From assembly GCF_904849725.1 (NCBI RefSeq), contig NC_058521.1:95156244-95220243 (forward strand): DNA of 64,000 bases. Direction: 5' to 3'. Each line of letters begins with the position of its first letter. The stretch's first letter is position 1. Below are positions 21,541 to 32,030 of this stretch, piece by piece. The position numbers were made by a program, and so were the translations under genes. The DNA comes from Hordeum vulgare subsp. vulgare (Eukaryota > Streptophyta > Magnoliopsida > Poales > Poaceae). The notes below the pieces were generated by a model. It saw only the letters and a list, made by a program, of their open reading frames with translations, ran no database searches and was not told where the DNA came from.

Positions 21541-23976
21541 GGCAGGTTAGCCTCTTGGAAGCGAAGGTGGGGTCGAGGACGAGCGTGTATGAGCGCGGGT
21601 TGGGCATCACCGCTGGATGATCTACCCGGCTCCATGTGATTGGTCTGTCCGACCAATGCATGTATTGGGGAACCGGAGGGACCGTGGCATTCACCTCACG
21701 CCGTCGCTGGCGTAGGCTATGCTTGTCGTCGCCTTCACTGGTGAAGACGATGAATGCTCCGTCTTGATGGGGGTAGTAGTCATGGAGGCGGCCGTCATCG
21801 TGAGGCAGCGGCGGTGGAGCCGGAGCAGGACCCGAAGCCGGGGCTTGAGGCGCAGCCTGTGCACCTCGGCAGCCGGCCGGCCCTAGCGACAGCCGTCGTG
21901 CGAAGCTGCACTGTCGAAGGGTGTGGGTAGAAGGCTGTGCCCCAGAGTGTATCTTGCAGGGGGCGTCAAGCAGCTTCTCGAAAGTCTGCTTCGGCAACCA
22001 GTTCGTATTGCCCCTGTTGGGCCGCTTCCGTTGAGAGCCGGCTTGAGAAGCCGACGCCTCACCCTCCACGCTCCCTACCAACTTGTTGTTGGAGCGCGAA
22101 TCTAGATGATCCGTCTTGCGCTTGTTGTTGTTCTGGCCGCCTCGACTGTCTCCAGCCAGTTTGGGAGTAGCCGGCGTAGGGACAACCTTGTTCGAGGTGG
22201 TCACCTTGACCCGCATCGCGGAGTCGGCCGTGGCGTACTTGTCCGCCTTGGCCATGAGCACCGCCAGAGAAGTGGGCTCGGAGCACATGAGCTTGTGCTT
22301 GAGGAGGGTGCCGTCTCGGCAACCATCGATGAAGTACTGGATGGCATGTACCTCATGCACCCCCTCGCAGGAGTTGCGAAGCTCCGTCCAGCAAGTGACG
22401 TAGTCACGAAGGGGTTCGTCGGGCCTCTGTACGCACATGGCCAGCTCGCGAGGCCGGCCAGGGCACTTGTAGGTGTCGGTGTAGTTGCAGACGAACGCTT
22501 CCTCAAAGTCCACCCATGAGTTGATGCTGCCTGCTGGAAGGCTGTTAAGCCAAGTCCGAGCCGAGCCGACAAACATGAGTGGCACGTAGCGGACTGCTAT
22601 GCGCTTGTTGCCCCTGGCAATGCCAACGGCGGTGGTGTAGTCGATTTGCCAGTCCTATGGCTTGGCGGTGCCGTTATACTTGGGAGTGTCCAGAGGCAAG
22701 GTGAAGCCTCGAGGAAACGGCACCCTTCTGATCCAGGGGGCGAAGGAGGCCGGGCCGATGGGGTCGTCCTCCTAAAGGAGGGCCGACTGGGCCAGGGCGT
22801 TGAGACGCCTGCGAGCGTCCTGGTCACCCTAGGGAACGCGAGCGCCGATCTGAGCCACGATCGGAACGACACCTTGCGAACCAGTGGCATGGGTCCTCCC
22901 CGGACGAGGAACCTCATACACCGAGTCGCCCTCGTCGCCTCCGTGACGCCCGCTCGAAGTATGCTCGCTCTGGCGCTGGGAGCGCCTGTCTTGACTTCCT
23001 TCTCCCCTTTGGCCGGAGGTGCCATGCGAGGAAGATCCCTCCGCATGCTGATGACCGCTAGGGTTGCGGCGTGCTCCGGGGTTGGGTCCCAGAGACTCTG
23101 ACTGAGCCTAACCGGGATCAAGCCGTGTGTGCTGCTCGTTGGGGGCGTCAAGGAGATCCTTGACCCGCTTCTCTTGGAAGGCGCGCTCCTCGCCCTCCAA
23201 GCTCGGCATTTCTTCCATGGCCGCCTGTGCCGCGCGCAAGTTGGATGCACGGGTCTCGTAGACAGGCTGCTTGCCACCTAGAATCTCGGCAATGAACCGG
23301 CCGCGGCCGTGGACCGAACCAAGCTGGCTAGGGACCTCGGAAACCGGAGTGAGGCCGTACGCGGAGTTATACTCGCGCTGTGTGGCCTCCATCCGGCGCT
23401 TTGCCGAGGCGACGGCGATGCCCTCCTCCAAGATCTACTTGCGAGCCTCCTCCAGCGAGGCTCGGGCGTCGTTAAGGTTTGTGGAGGCGGCGATGGGTGT
23501 CTTCAGGCTGGTAAGCGCAGCTTGAAGAGTGTGGGCGGTGACAGCAGCAGGCTCACCAGCATCTGCTGACTCCTTGCCATGAGCCGTGCTGGTGCGAGCA
23601 CCAATGACCATCACCTCCACGGTGTTGGATACGGTGGCGACATGGTAGCGACATGGTATGGGGTGAAGAGCCCCACAGACGACGGGGGGCCGTCGAAGAC
23701 GAGTACGTTGCTGGGATACACGTCATGTGTAGGCGTCTCAGTGATAGAGAGCCTACTGAAGCTGGCACACAGTGCCTCAACATCGAAGTCCTTGCCGAAG
23801 TAGCGAGGACCGTCGTTGAGACGCACATCGCTGAAGAGAATGTTGAGGTTCTCTATAACAGCAACGACAACGCCAGGAGGCGCCTCGTCATCGGACTCTT
23901 CGTCCGAATCCGCATGGCAGATCGGGACGTCGATCATCATCGGTGTTGCATCATCAAAGGCGGGCTCCACGGGCAT
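21541..23976 (-). pseudogene. Gypsy gag
   Basis: Gag from about 23976 (MPVEPAFDD start; chosen as the first Met after the PBS with an open frame) to the protease border. The N-terminal third is acidic, the next part is predicted helical (NAYGL region, RASNLRAAQAAMEEMPSLEGEERAFQEKRV). The retrotransposon-gag domain lies at about 22200-22600 (FVGSARTWLNSLPAGSINSWVDF, PDEPLRDYVTCWTELRNSC, AIQYFIDGC). A basic, Pro-rich region follows. In-frame TAG codons stand at 23435, 23108, 22829, 22772 and 22655, and a frame change separates the first 120 codons. No CCHC knuckle was seen, as is usual for some Tat elements. Confidence 0.83.
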
Positions 23977-24060
23977 GCAGATCGATCCAGACGCGATGCA
24001 TCCGGTGGTATAGGTGTTGGGCCCCGCCTAGCGCGTAAAGCCAGCCGATGCCGCGATCGG

Positions 24061-24079
24061 CCCCATGGTGGGCGCCAAA
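24061..24079 (-). other. Gypsy primer binding site
   Basis: On the minus strand TGGCGCCCACCATGGGGCC, starting two bases after the 5' LTR end (ACCGACA). This form, TGGCGCCCAC followed by GGGG, is what I recall for rice and Triticeae Tat-type elements. The priming tRNA was not identified. The approximately 85-bp stretch 23977-24060 is 5' leader. Confidence 0.75.
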
Positions 24080-25153
24080 TGTCGGTGAATACTCACAACA
24101 TATGCCATAGGTAGGCTAAAGTCGGTGAGAACCGAAGTGGCAACGGAGGGCGCTGGGGGCGAGGTTGCTACAAGCTTGGAACGCACGATGTACCCAGGTT
24201 CAGGGCTCTCCATAGAGATAATACCCCTAGTCCTGCCGGAGTGTATGATGTATATGGATGATATTACAAGGTTGCTCGTGGAGCTGTATTGCGGAGGAGG
24301 AAGAAGGGAGCAGCTGACTCGTCTCTGCCTCTCCTATGTGGTTGGTGAGTGTGTGTGTGTAATCTGTTGACCGACCCTCTGCATGGAGGGGGACCGAGGG
24401 GTTTTATAGACGAACCCACCGGCCTACAATATGGATAAAGGGTACAAGAGTGGGACCCCGCTGGCAGCCTCGCCGGCTGCCCATGGGGGCCACGAGGATC
24501 TTGTCTTGTCGCTTGAGGGCCCCGCCGGCTGCAAGGTCCCGTCTGGCTGTGGGACCCGCCGGCTAGCCAATGGAGCTCTCGCGTAAGGCTGACGCAGGGC
24601 ACACGCTCTACGTCCGGCGTCGTCCATCGAGATTTGTCATGGGCAGATGGTACGGCCGCCTCCACTATTCCCACGCCGAGTGCAATAATGGAGTGGGAGT
24701 TTGACGGCCGACACTATATATGTTGGGTGATGGATCAGAGCCGGGGTAGGTCAGTGGCATGGCCGCCGACGCTGGTACCTGCCGTGCACTCCAATCCAAT
24801 ACCTTTGCTGACGCGTAGCCACCTTTAATCATAGGGTCTCGTCATGGCCTACTATGTGATGTGAGTTGAGATCCCCAGCCGGCTAGCCCGCTTGGCTATC
24901 CGGCTCGGGCACGGCCGCCTCGTTCCTAGCCAGCTGGCTTGGCCTAGGCGTTCAGGAAGATGTAGCCGTCTTGCCTCTAGCTGGCTGGTGTTGCCCGGCC
25001 GGCCAGAGAGTTAGTCGTCTCGCCCCTAGCCGGTAGGTGTGGCCTAGCCGGCCAGAGGACTTGGGCCTTGAAGAATGATTCTTGGTCATTCCATTGGGGC
25101 CGGAGATAAAGGAGCAGGCTCGTTGAGCCTACCATGGGGTTATCCCCCTGATA
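24080..25153 (-). repeat. Gypsy 5' LTR (right copy)
   Basis: 1,074-bp LTR that drives gag on the minus strand. In element sense it begins TATCAGGGGG, so the TG start has become TA, and it ends ACCGACA. It is flanked on the outside by TSD atcat (25154-25158). It differs from the left LTR by scattered substitutions and small indels, for example extra TATATG around 24716-24722. Confidence 0.92.
24402..24408 (-). promoter_or_regulatory. TATA box of Gypsy 5' LTR
   Basis: TATAAAA on the minus strand inside GTCTATAAAACCCC, conserved in the other LTR at 2004-2011. It is placed about 330 bp before the LTR end, consistent with a Pol II promoter for gag-pol. Confidence 0.6.
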
Positions 25154-25158
25154 ATCAT

Positions 25159-26838
25159 GAAACTTCGGATCAAGTTCCTATCGAACCTCGCAGGTTGACA
25201 AGATCACGTAATACTCCTGAGTGCTATGGTAATCCTGTCTTATCAATCATGTTGTTAGACAACAATGAACCTGCGAATTATGAAGAAGCAATGGTGGGCC
25301 CGGATTCCAACAAATGGCTGGAGGCCATGAAGTCGAGATAGGATCTACGTATGAAAACAAAGTGTGGACTTTGGAAGTATTACCTGAAGGCCGCAAGGCT
25401 ATTCAGAACAAATGGATCTTTAAGAAGAGGACGGACGCGGACGGTAATGTGACCATTTATAAAGCTCGAGTTGTGGCAAAGGGTTTTTCACAAGTTCAAG
25501 GAGTTGACTACAATGAGACATTATCACCAGTAGCGATGCTTAAGGCTATCCGAATCATGTTAGCAACAGCTGCATTTTTCAATTATGAAATCTGGCAGAT
25601 GGATGTCAAAATGGCGTTCCTTAACGGGTTTCTTAAGGAAGAGTTGTATTTGATGCAACCGAAGGTTTTGTCGATCCAAAGAATGCTAACAAAGTATGCA
25701 AGCTCTAGCGATCCATTTATGGACTGGTGCAAGCATCTCAGAGTTGGAATAAGCGCTATGATGAGGTGATCAAGGCATTTGGGTTTATACAAGTGGTTGG
25801 AGAATCTTGTATTTACAAGAAAGTGAGTGGGAGTTTTGTGGCGTTTCTAATATTATATTGGATGATATATTGCTGATTGGAAACAACGTGGAGTTTTTGG
25901 AGAGCGTAAAGGATTACTTGAATAAAAGTTTCTCTATGAAGGACCTAGGAGAAGCTGCTTACATTCTAGGCATTAAGATCTATAGGGATAGATCGAGACG
26001 CTTGATAGGACTTTCACAAAGCACATACCGTGATAAAGTTTTGAAGAAGTTCAAAATAGAACAGCCCAAGAAGGGGTTCTTGCCAGTGTTACAAGGTATA
26101 AAATTGAGTAAGACTCAGTGCCCAGCAACTTCGGAAGATAGAGAACAAATGAGGTCCGTCCCCTATGCTTTAGCCATAGGTTCTATCATGTATGCAATGA
26201 TGTGCACTAGACCGGATGTCAGCTTGGCCATAAGTATGGCAGGCAGGTTTCAAAGTAATCCAGGAGTGGATCACTCGACGGCGGTCAAGAATATTCTGAA
26301 GTACCTGAAAAGGACTAAGGAAATGTTTCTCGTTTATGGCGGTGACGAAGAGCTCGTCGTAAAGGGTTACGTCAACGAAAGCTTTGACACTGATCCAGAT
26401 GACTCTAAGTCTCAAACCGGATATGTATTTATTCTTAATGGGGGTGCGGTAAGCTGGTGTAGTTCCAAGCAAAGCGTCCTAGCAGATTCTACATGTGAAG
26501 CGGAGTACATGGTTGCCTCCGATGCAGCTAAGGAGGGTGTCTGGATGAAGCAGTTCATGACGGATCTTGGAGTTGTGTCGAGCGCACTAAATCCAATAAC
26601 TTTGTTCTATGACAACACTGGTGCCATTGCTTTAGCAAAGGAACCAAGGTTTCACAAGAATACCAGGCACATCAAACGACGCTTCAACCTCATTCGCGAC
26701 TATGTCGAAGGAGAGGACGTAAATATTTGCAAAGTGCACATAGATCTGAATGTAGCAGATCCGCTGACTAAACCTCTTCCACGGGCAAAACATGATCAAC
26801 ACCAGAACTATATGGGTGTTAGATTTATTACAATGTAA
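25159..26838 (+). pseudogene. Copia 1 reverse transcriptase and RNase H
   Basis: Second half of Copia 1 pol, after the Gypsy insertion. RT motifs: NKWIFKKRTDADGNV, KARVVAKGFSQVQGVDY, MDVKMAFLNG, then the catalytic box as I-L-D-D-I-L-L-I-G and SMKDLGEAAYILGIKIYRDR. RNase H motifs: TGYVFILNGGAVSW, DSTCEAEYMVASDAAKE and DNTGAIALAKEP, ending with the stop at 26836-26838. Breaks: a frameshift around 25315-25341, and frame changes between about 25680 and 25860. The part from 25807 to the end is open for about 343 codons, so decay is modest. The first 150 bp are the poorly conserved IN-RT linker. Confidence 0.9.
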
Positions 26839-26890
26839 ATCGCATGGCGATGTGTGGACTAGATTATTGACTCTAGTGCAAGTGGGATAC

Positions 26891-28689
26891 TGTTGGAAAT
26901 ATGCCCTAGAGGCAATGATAAAATAGTTATTATTATATTTCAAGTTTCAAGATAATCATTTATTATCCATGCTATAATTGTATTGAATGAAAACATAGAT
27001 ACATGTGTGGATACATAGAAAAAACAATGTGCCTAGCAAGCCTCTAGTTGGCTAGCCAGTTGATCAAGGATAGTCAAGGTTTTTTCACTATATGCAAGTG
27101 TTGTCACTTGATAACTGGTTCACATCATTAGGATAATCATGTGATGGACTAGACCCAAACTATAAACATAGCATGTGATCGTGTCATTTTGTTGCTATTG
27201 TTTTCTGCGTGTCAAGTATTTATTCCTATGACCATGAGATCATATAACTCACTGACACCGGAGTAATACCTTGTGTTTATCAAACGTCGCAACGTAACTA
27301 GGTGACTATAAAGGTGCTCTACAAGTATCTCCGAAGGTGACCGTTGAGTTACTATGTATCTAGACTGGGATTTGTCACTCCGTGTGACGGAGAGGTATCT
27401 CGGGGCCCACTCGGTAATACAACATCACAAACAAGCCTTGCAAGCAACGTGACTAAGTGTAAGTCACGAGATCTTGTGTTATGGAATGAGTAAAGAGACT
27501 TGCCGGTAACGATATTGAAATAGGTATATGGATACCGACGATCGAATCTCGGGCAAGTAACATACCGAAGGACAAAGGGAATGACATACGGGATTATATG
27601 AATCCTTGGCACTGAGGTTCAACCGATAAGATCTTCGAAGAATATGTAGGATCCAATATGGGCATCCAGGTCCCGCTATTGGATATTTACCAAGGAGTGT
27701 CTCGGGTCATGTCTACATAGTTCCCAAACCCGCAGGGTCTGCGCACTTAAGGTTCGATGATGTTTTAGTATAGTTGAGTTATATGTGTGGTTACCAAATG
27801 TTGTTCGGAGTCTCGGATGAGATCACGGACGGCATGAGGGTTTCCGGAATGGTCCGAAAACGAAGATTGATATATAGGATGGTTTCATTTGGTCACAGGA
27901 AAGTTTCGGGTATTACCGGTAGTGTACCGGGAGTGATGAATGGGTTCCGGGTATTCACCGGAAGGGGCCCACCCACCCGGGAGTGAGCCGAGTGACCCTA
28001 GGGTGGCGCACCAACCCTTAGTGGGCTGGTGAGGCTAGCCCAATAGGGCCATGGCACCACAAGTGGAAAAACACCAAAGGAAAGAAAGAAAAAAAGGAAA
28101 GAGGGAGGTGGGAAGGAAGGAGTGGACTCCTTTCCCCAAACCGAATTGGGGTGGGAGTCCACCTCCTCCCTTCGGCCGGCGCACCAAGGGGATCTTTGAG
28201 CCCCAAGGCTAGCCCCTCCCCTCCTCCTATATATACTGGTGGTTTTAGGGCTTTTGAGAAACAACTTTGCCACGTGCAACTCAAACCTATACCACGTAGT
28301 TTTACCTCTAGATCGAATTTCTGTGGAGCTCGGGCGGAGCCGTGTAGGAGTAGATCATCACCACCACTGGAGTACCGTCACGCTGCCGGATAACTCATCT
28401 ACTTCTCCGTCTCTCTTGCTGGATCAAGAAGTCCGAGATCGTCATCGAGCTGTACGTGTGCTGAATGCGGAGGTGTCGTCCGTTCGGCGCTAGATCGGAA
28501 CGGATTGTGGGACGACGGTGATTTGAATCACGAAGCTGTACCACTACATCAACCGCGTTTCTTAAACACTTCCCTCTTAGCGATCTACAAGGGTACGTAG
28601 ATCTAATCTCCTCTCGTAGATGGACAACACCATGATAGGTGTTCGTGTGCGTAGGAGAAATTTTGTTTCCCATGCAACGTTTCCCAATA
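26891..28689 (+). repeat. Copia 1 3' LTR
   Basis: About 1,799-bp LTR starting TGTTGGAAATATGCCCTAGA directly after the PPT and ending near CGTTTCCCAATA (usual end CCCCAACA, so the terminal CA is mutated to TA). It contains a TATA box, TATATATA at 28228-28235, and the conserved CGAATCTCGGGCAAGTAACA block near 27541. It shares the full layout with the LTRs of Copia 2 and Copia 3 but is clearly diverged from both. Confidence 0.9.
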
Positions 28690-30585
28690 CTTGTTCCCCG
28701 GGCGGACTTAACAAAACTTCTGTGGGATGACGAACCCATGACAAAGATAAACAACAAGGCAATGGTGACGTTCACCAATGCCTTGTCCGCCTGGAAAGTA
28801 AGGGTGAAAAAATCGATTCTGAAGAATGAACCGTGGTCCAAGATTCATGTTGACAATCCCTCACTAATGGAAGAGGACTTTGAAAAATTCAAGGAGACTT
28901 GCGCTACAGAAGAAGTGCAGAAAAAGTTGGAGAAAATGAAGGAGCTCCAGGCCAAGAACACGCCTGCCCACTGCCTCGGAAGCCGTGGTTACGAGGGGAA
29001 GAGGCACGTATGGGCCAAGGAGGACACCGAACGTGAAAGTTAGGGAATCCCAGACCCCTTGGCGGAGTTCACCGACCAACAGGAGCATGACTGAATCGGG
29101 GCCCGACACCAGTGGGACCCCGTCAATAAGGTCTTTTAAACGGACCCGAACACGAGGGAGTTCATGAGACTACTGGTAATTGTTGTATTACCACCTTATA
29201 TTAATTATCTTCTAATCAATTCGACAACAAGTTTTGTCGCATTTATAAACCATCCACGTTCCTTTTGTAGAAAGAGGAGCACCAAAAGGCAGCCTAAAGC
29301 GATGAGTCGTCTCAGTCATCGGCGAGGCCCAAGTGGGACAACCGTTCAACTGGGCCCTGAACATACTGAAAAATGTTTCGGTGGACAAACCTCCGTCGTA
29401 TGGACGTGTGCATGACGTCGGAGATGGCGCCTCATGGATGAAGTGCTACCACAAGAAGCCAGAGGAAAAAAAAAAGCAGAGATGATAGCTTTCTCAACAC
29501 ACCATCGACGAGAAGGTCGCATTGGCAATCGATAAGAGCAAAGATGAGACCAAAGAAGAGTTGTCCCAGGTAATCAACAATAAGATCAATGCAGCTGTGG
29601 CAGCTTCCTTGAGCCAATTGGTTCTAGCAAATTTTGAGTATGTGAGGAGGAATCCAGAAAAAGGGCCAGATGACTTTCCCCTTCTTAGCTTTGTCGAGAG
29701 CAATTCGGTGAACACCGCACCACCAGCACCTTCTCAAGAAACCGCACATGCTCCCATACCCGTTCTCGCTCTGGTTCATAGCAGGCCATCCTCCGTCTCT
29801 GGCGTGCTTGGCGGGGCTTCATCTTTGGCCGAGCTTGACGCCATCACGGTAATTATGCGTCATACACTCTTCACCCGCATGTCTATATAGTCTTCTGTTT
29901 CAGTTGCCTTACGGATGTCTGACATCGTAGTCATGTCTTCGCAGGCTGACGAAACCCCGTGCACCCTACTGTACGACGTCAACGGCTTGAAGGTGGATGT
30001 GGGAAAGGCAACGATCATGAAGCCGAAGGACCGCATGCTCCACAATCGACAAATGCCCCATGGCGTATTCAAAGTTTGCGTGGCTAGTGTGAAAGCGAGC
30101 TTCAAGGATTTGCCTCTTTCGATACTAGTCGATGACGACGAGCCCCTAAATAGATTGGCGCATGCAAGAGCTGGATCTTGCCTTGGCCGAAGACTCACCT
30201 TTGAGTCGAGGCGCCCGGTAGCACACCAACGACAAACTCCCCAACAAGTATGGACACCACCCCACCTACCCAATTACCTACACCTGTCGTGGCGGGTGAT
30301 AATGGTCGACGTGGTGAGGGAGAGCCCCCATTTGTGCAGCTGACGTCGCCCCCATCGAATAAGAAAATGCCGATGATGTCACAGAGGATGCTGATGACCC
30401 CAACCAGTATATCAATACCGGCTATGATGATGCTTGGGAGTATGACTCACGCTTTGAGCTTGGAGATGACTTGATGATGCCTGAATTTCTGGAGCTGCAA
30501 CGTCCTACGACTGATTGCAAAAAATCTCTCTTCATGAGATCCTCGCATGAGACGCCTCCAGATGCCACCTCTACCCAGCAAGAAT
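28690..30585 (+). pseudogene. CACTA accessory/transposase-like gene fragment
   Basis: Exon 1 (28690-29175) contains WKVRVKKSI, EDFEKFKETCATEE and LGSRGYEGKRHVWAKED, typical of Ptta/En/Spm plant transposon proteins (PF03004 type, by eye). An in-frame TAG lies at 29041. A 95-bp GT...AG intron fits 29176-29270. Exon 2 (29271-29848) has IDEKVALAIDKSKDE, VANFEYVRRNP and a Ser/Pro-rich region, with stops around 29300 and 29483. A second intron fits 29849-29944. Exon 3 starts ADETPCTLLYDVNG and KVCVASVKASFKDLPLSI, matching the C-terminal part of such proteins. It decays into an acidic tail before 30585. The protein probably bound element ends; this copy is non-functional. Confidence 0.65.
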
Positions 30586-30740
30586 AACACGGGGGCCGTC
30601 CGCTGGTAATTAGGCCGACGACGCTAGGGGTGGTGGCTAGGGAAGGTATGGCGGGCTCACTATCGCCACACGCCAACAAGAGAAGGAGGGGACTGGAGAA
30701 GAAAGGATCTAAAGGCGCCAGAGCTGCTTCAAGCAGCCAG
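28690..30740 (+). mobile_element. CACTA (En/Spm-type) transposon fragment
   Basis: About 2.05 kb between two Copia elements that is not LTR-like. It encodes an exon-intron gene with the style of the plant En/Spm transposon accessory protein. Neither terminal inverted repeat (CACTA...) is visible, since both ends of this fragment are cut by Copia LTRs. It is the oldest layer in the window because both Copia 1 and Copia 2 insert into it. The rest of the transposon must lie outside. Confidence 0.7.
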
Positions 30741-32030
30741 TTGTTGGAAATATGACCTAGAGGCAATAATAAATTGGTTATTATTATATATCCTTGTTCA
30801 TGATAATTGTATATTATTCATGCTATAATTGTATTAACCGGAAACCGTAATACATGTGTGAATATGTAGACCACAAGTTGTCCCTAGTGAGCCTCTAGTT
30901 GGCTAGCTCGTTGATCAAAAGATGATCAAGGTTTCCTGATCATGGACATTGGATGTCATTGATAAAGAGATCACGTCATAGGGGAATGATGTGATGAACA
31001 AGGCCCAATCCTAAGCATAGCACTAGATCGTGTTGTTCGTCTACTAAAGCTTTTCTAGTATCAAGTATCATTTCCTTAGACCATGAGATTGTGCAACTCC
31101 CGGATACCGTAGGAGTGCTTTGGGTGTATCAAACGTCACAACGTAACTGGGTGATTATAAAGGTGTATTACAGGTATCTCTGAAAGTATTTGTTGGGTTG
31201 TACGGATCGAAACTGGGATTTGTCACTCCGTGTGACGGAGAGGTATCTCCGAGCCCACTCGGTAATCCATCATCATATTAAGCTCACTGTGACTAAGGAG
31301 TTAGCCACGGGATGATGTGTTACGGAACAAGTAAAGAGACTTGCCGGTAACGAGTCTGAACAAGGTATAGGGGTACCGACGAACGAATCTCGGGCAAGTA
31401 CCATACCTGTAGACAAAGGGAATTGCATACGGGATTGATTGAATCCCGGACATCGTGGTTCATCCGATGAGATCATCGTGGAACATGTGGGAGCGAACAT
31501 GGATATCTAGACCCCACTGTTGGTTATAGGCCGGAGAGGTGTCTCGGTCATGTCTACATGCTTCCCAAACCGGTAGGGTCTACACACTTAAGGTTCGATG
31601 ACACTAGGGTTATATGGGAATAATGTACGTGGTTACCGAAGGTTGTTCTGAGTCCCGTATGAGATCACGGATGTCACGAGGAGTTCTGGAATGGTCCGGA
31701 GGTAAAGATTCATATATAGGAAGTGAGGATTTGGTCACCGGAAGTGTTTCGGGCAACACAGGTAATGTACCAGGACCACCAGAAGGGTTCCGGGGGTCCA
31801 CCGGGAAGGGCCACCAGCCCCAAATTGCTACATGGGCCAATAGGTGCGTGGGAACTAGCCACTAAGTGGGCTGGTGCGCCACAACCATCAGCCCAAGGCG
31901 TAGAAAAGGGGTGAGGGACCAAACCCTAGAAGTGGAGGGGCTGCCTTGGGCCCAAAGCCCACCTTGGTGCGCCACCTCTCCAACATCTAGGGTTGTCGCA
32001 CCCTTTGGGGTGGAAACCGTAAAGGGTGGG
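30741..32030 (+). repeat. Copia 2 5' LTR, first segment
   Basis: First 1,290 bp of the LTR, starting TGTTGGAAATATGACCTAGA. It is interrupted at 32030 by Athila B, with TSD gtggg at 32026-32030. The segment contains the usual CTCGGGCAAGTA and GGTCATGTCTACATG blocks of Angela LTRs. Confidence 0.92.

Larger units (their letters stand above)
1685..25153 (-). mobile_element. Gypsy element, Tat lineage, carrying two nested insertions
   Basis: Near-complete Ty3/Gypsy retrotransposon on the minus strand, inserted in Copia 1. The TSD is atcat (1680-1684 and 25154-25158). Terminal repeats are at 1685-2752 and 24080-25153. Element order read on the minus strand is 5' LTR, PBS, gag, protease, RT, two RNase H domains, integrase, then a plus-strand extra ORF, then PPT and 3' LTR. 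Dual RNase H and an opposite-strand extra ORF beyond integrase are traits of the plant Tat lineage. Total span is 23,469 bp. Removing Athila A and the solo LTR with their TSD copies leaves about 13.96 kb. The interior is GC-rich, unlike the AT-rich Athila insertions. All genes contain stops or frameshifts, so it is no longer autonomous. Confidence 0.93.
1..28689 (+). mobile_element. Copia element 1 (Angela/BARE/WIS type), 5' end outside window
   Basis: LTR retrotransposon of the Copia superfamily on the plus strand. Its domain order is gag zinc knuckle, protease, integrase, reverse transcriptase, RNase H and 3' LTR, which is the Copia order with integrase before RT. The 5' LTR and most of gag lie left of the window. 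The body is interrupted after 1684 by a Gypsy element and resumes at 25159. The two halves join in the expected place, between the end of integrase and the start of RT. The LTR start and the PPT (about 26879-26890, AGTGCAAGTGGGATAC) match the Angela/BARE/WIS group as I remember it. The exact family name is not proven. It is inserted in a CACTA fragment that begins at 28690. Its own TSD cannot be tested because the left end is missing. Confidence 0.9.

Noticed and set aside
24402..24408. Host gene promoter near the Gypsy/Copia border
   Set aside because: The TATA box is within the Gypsy LTR in both copies and points into gag; no host gene follows.
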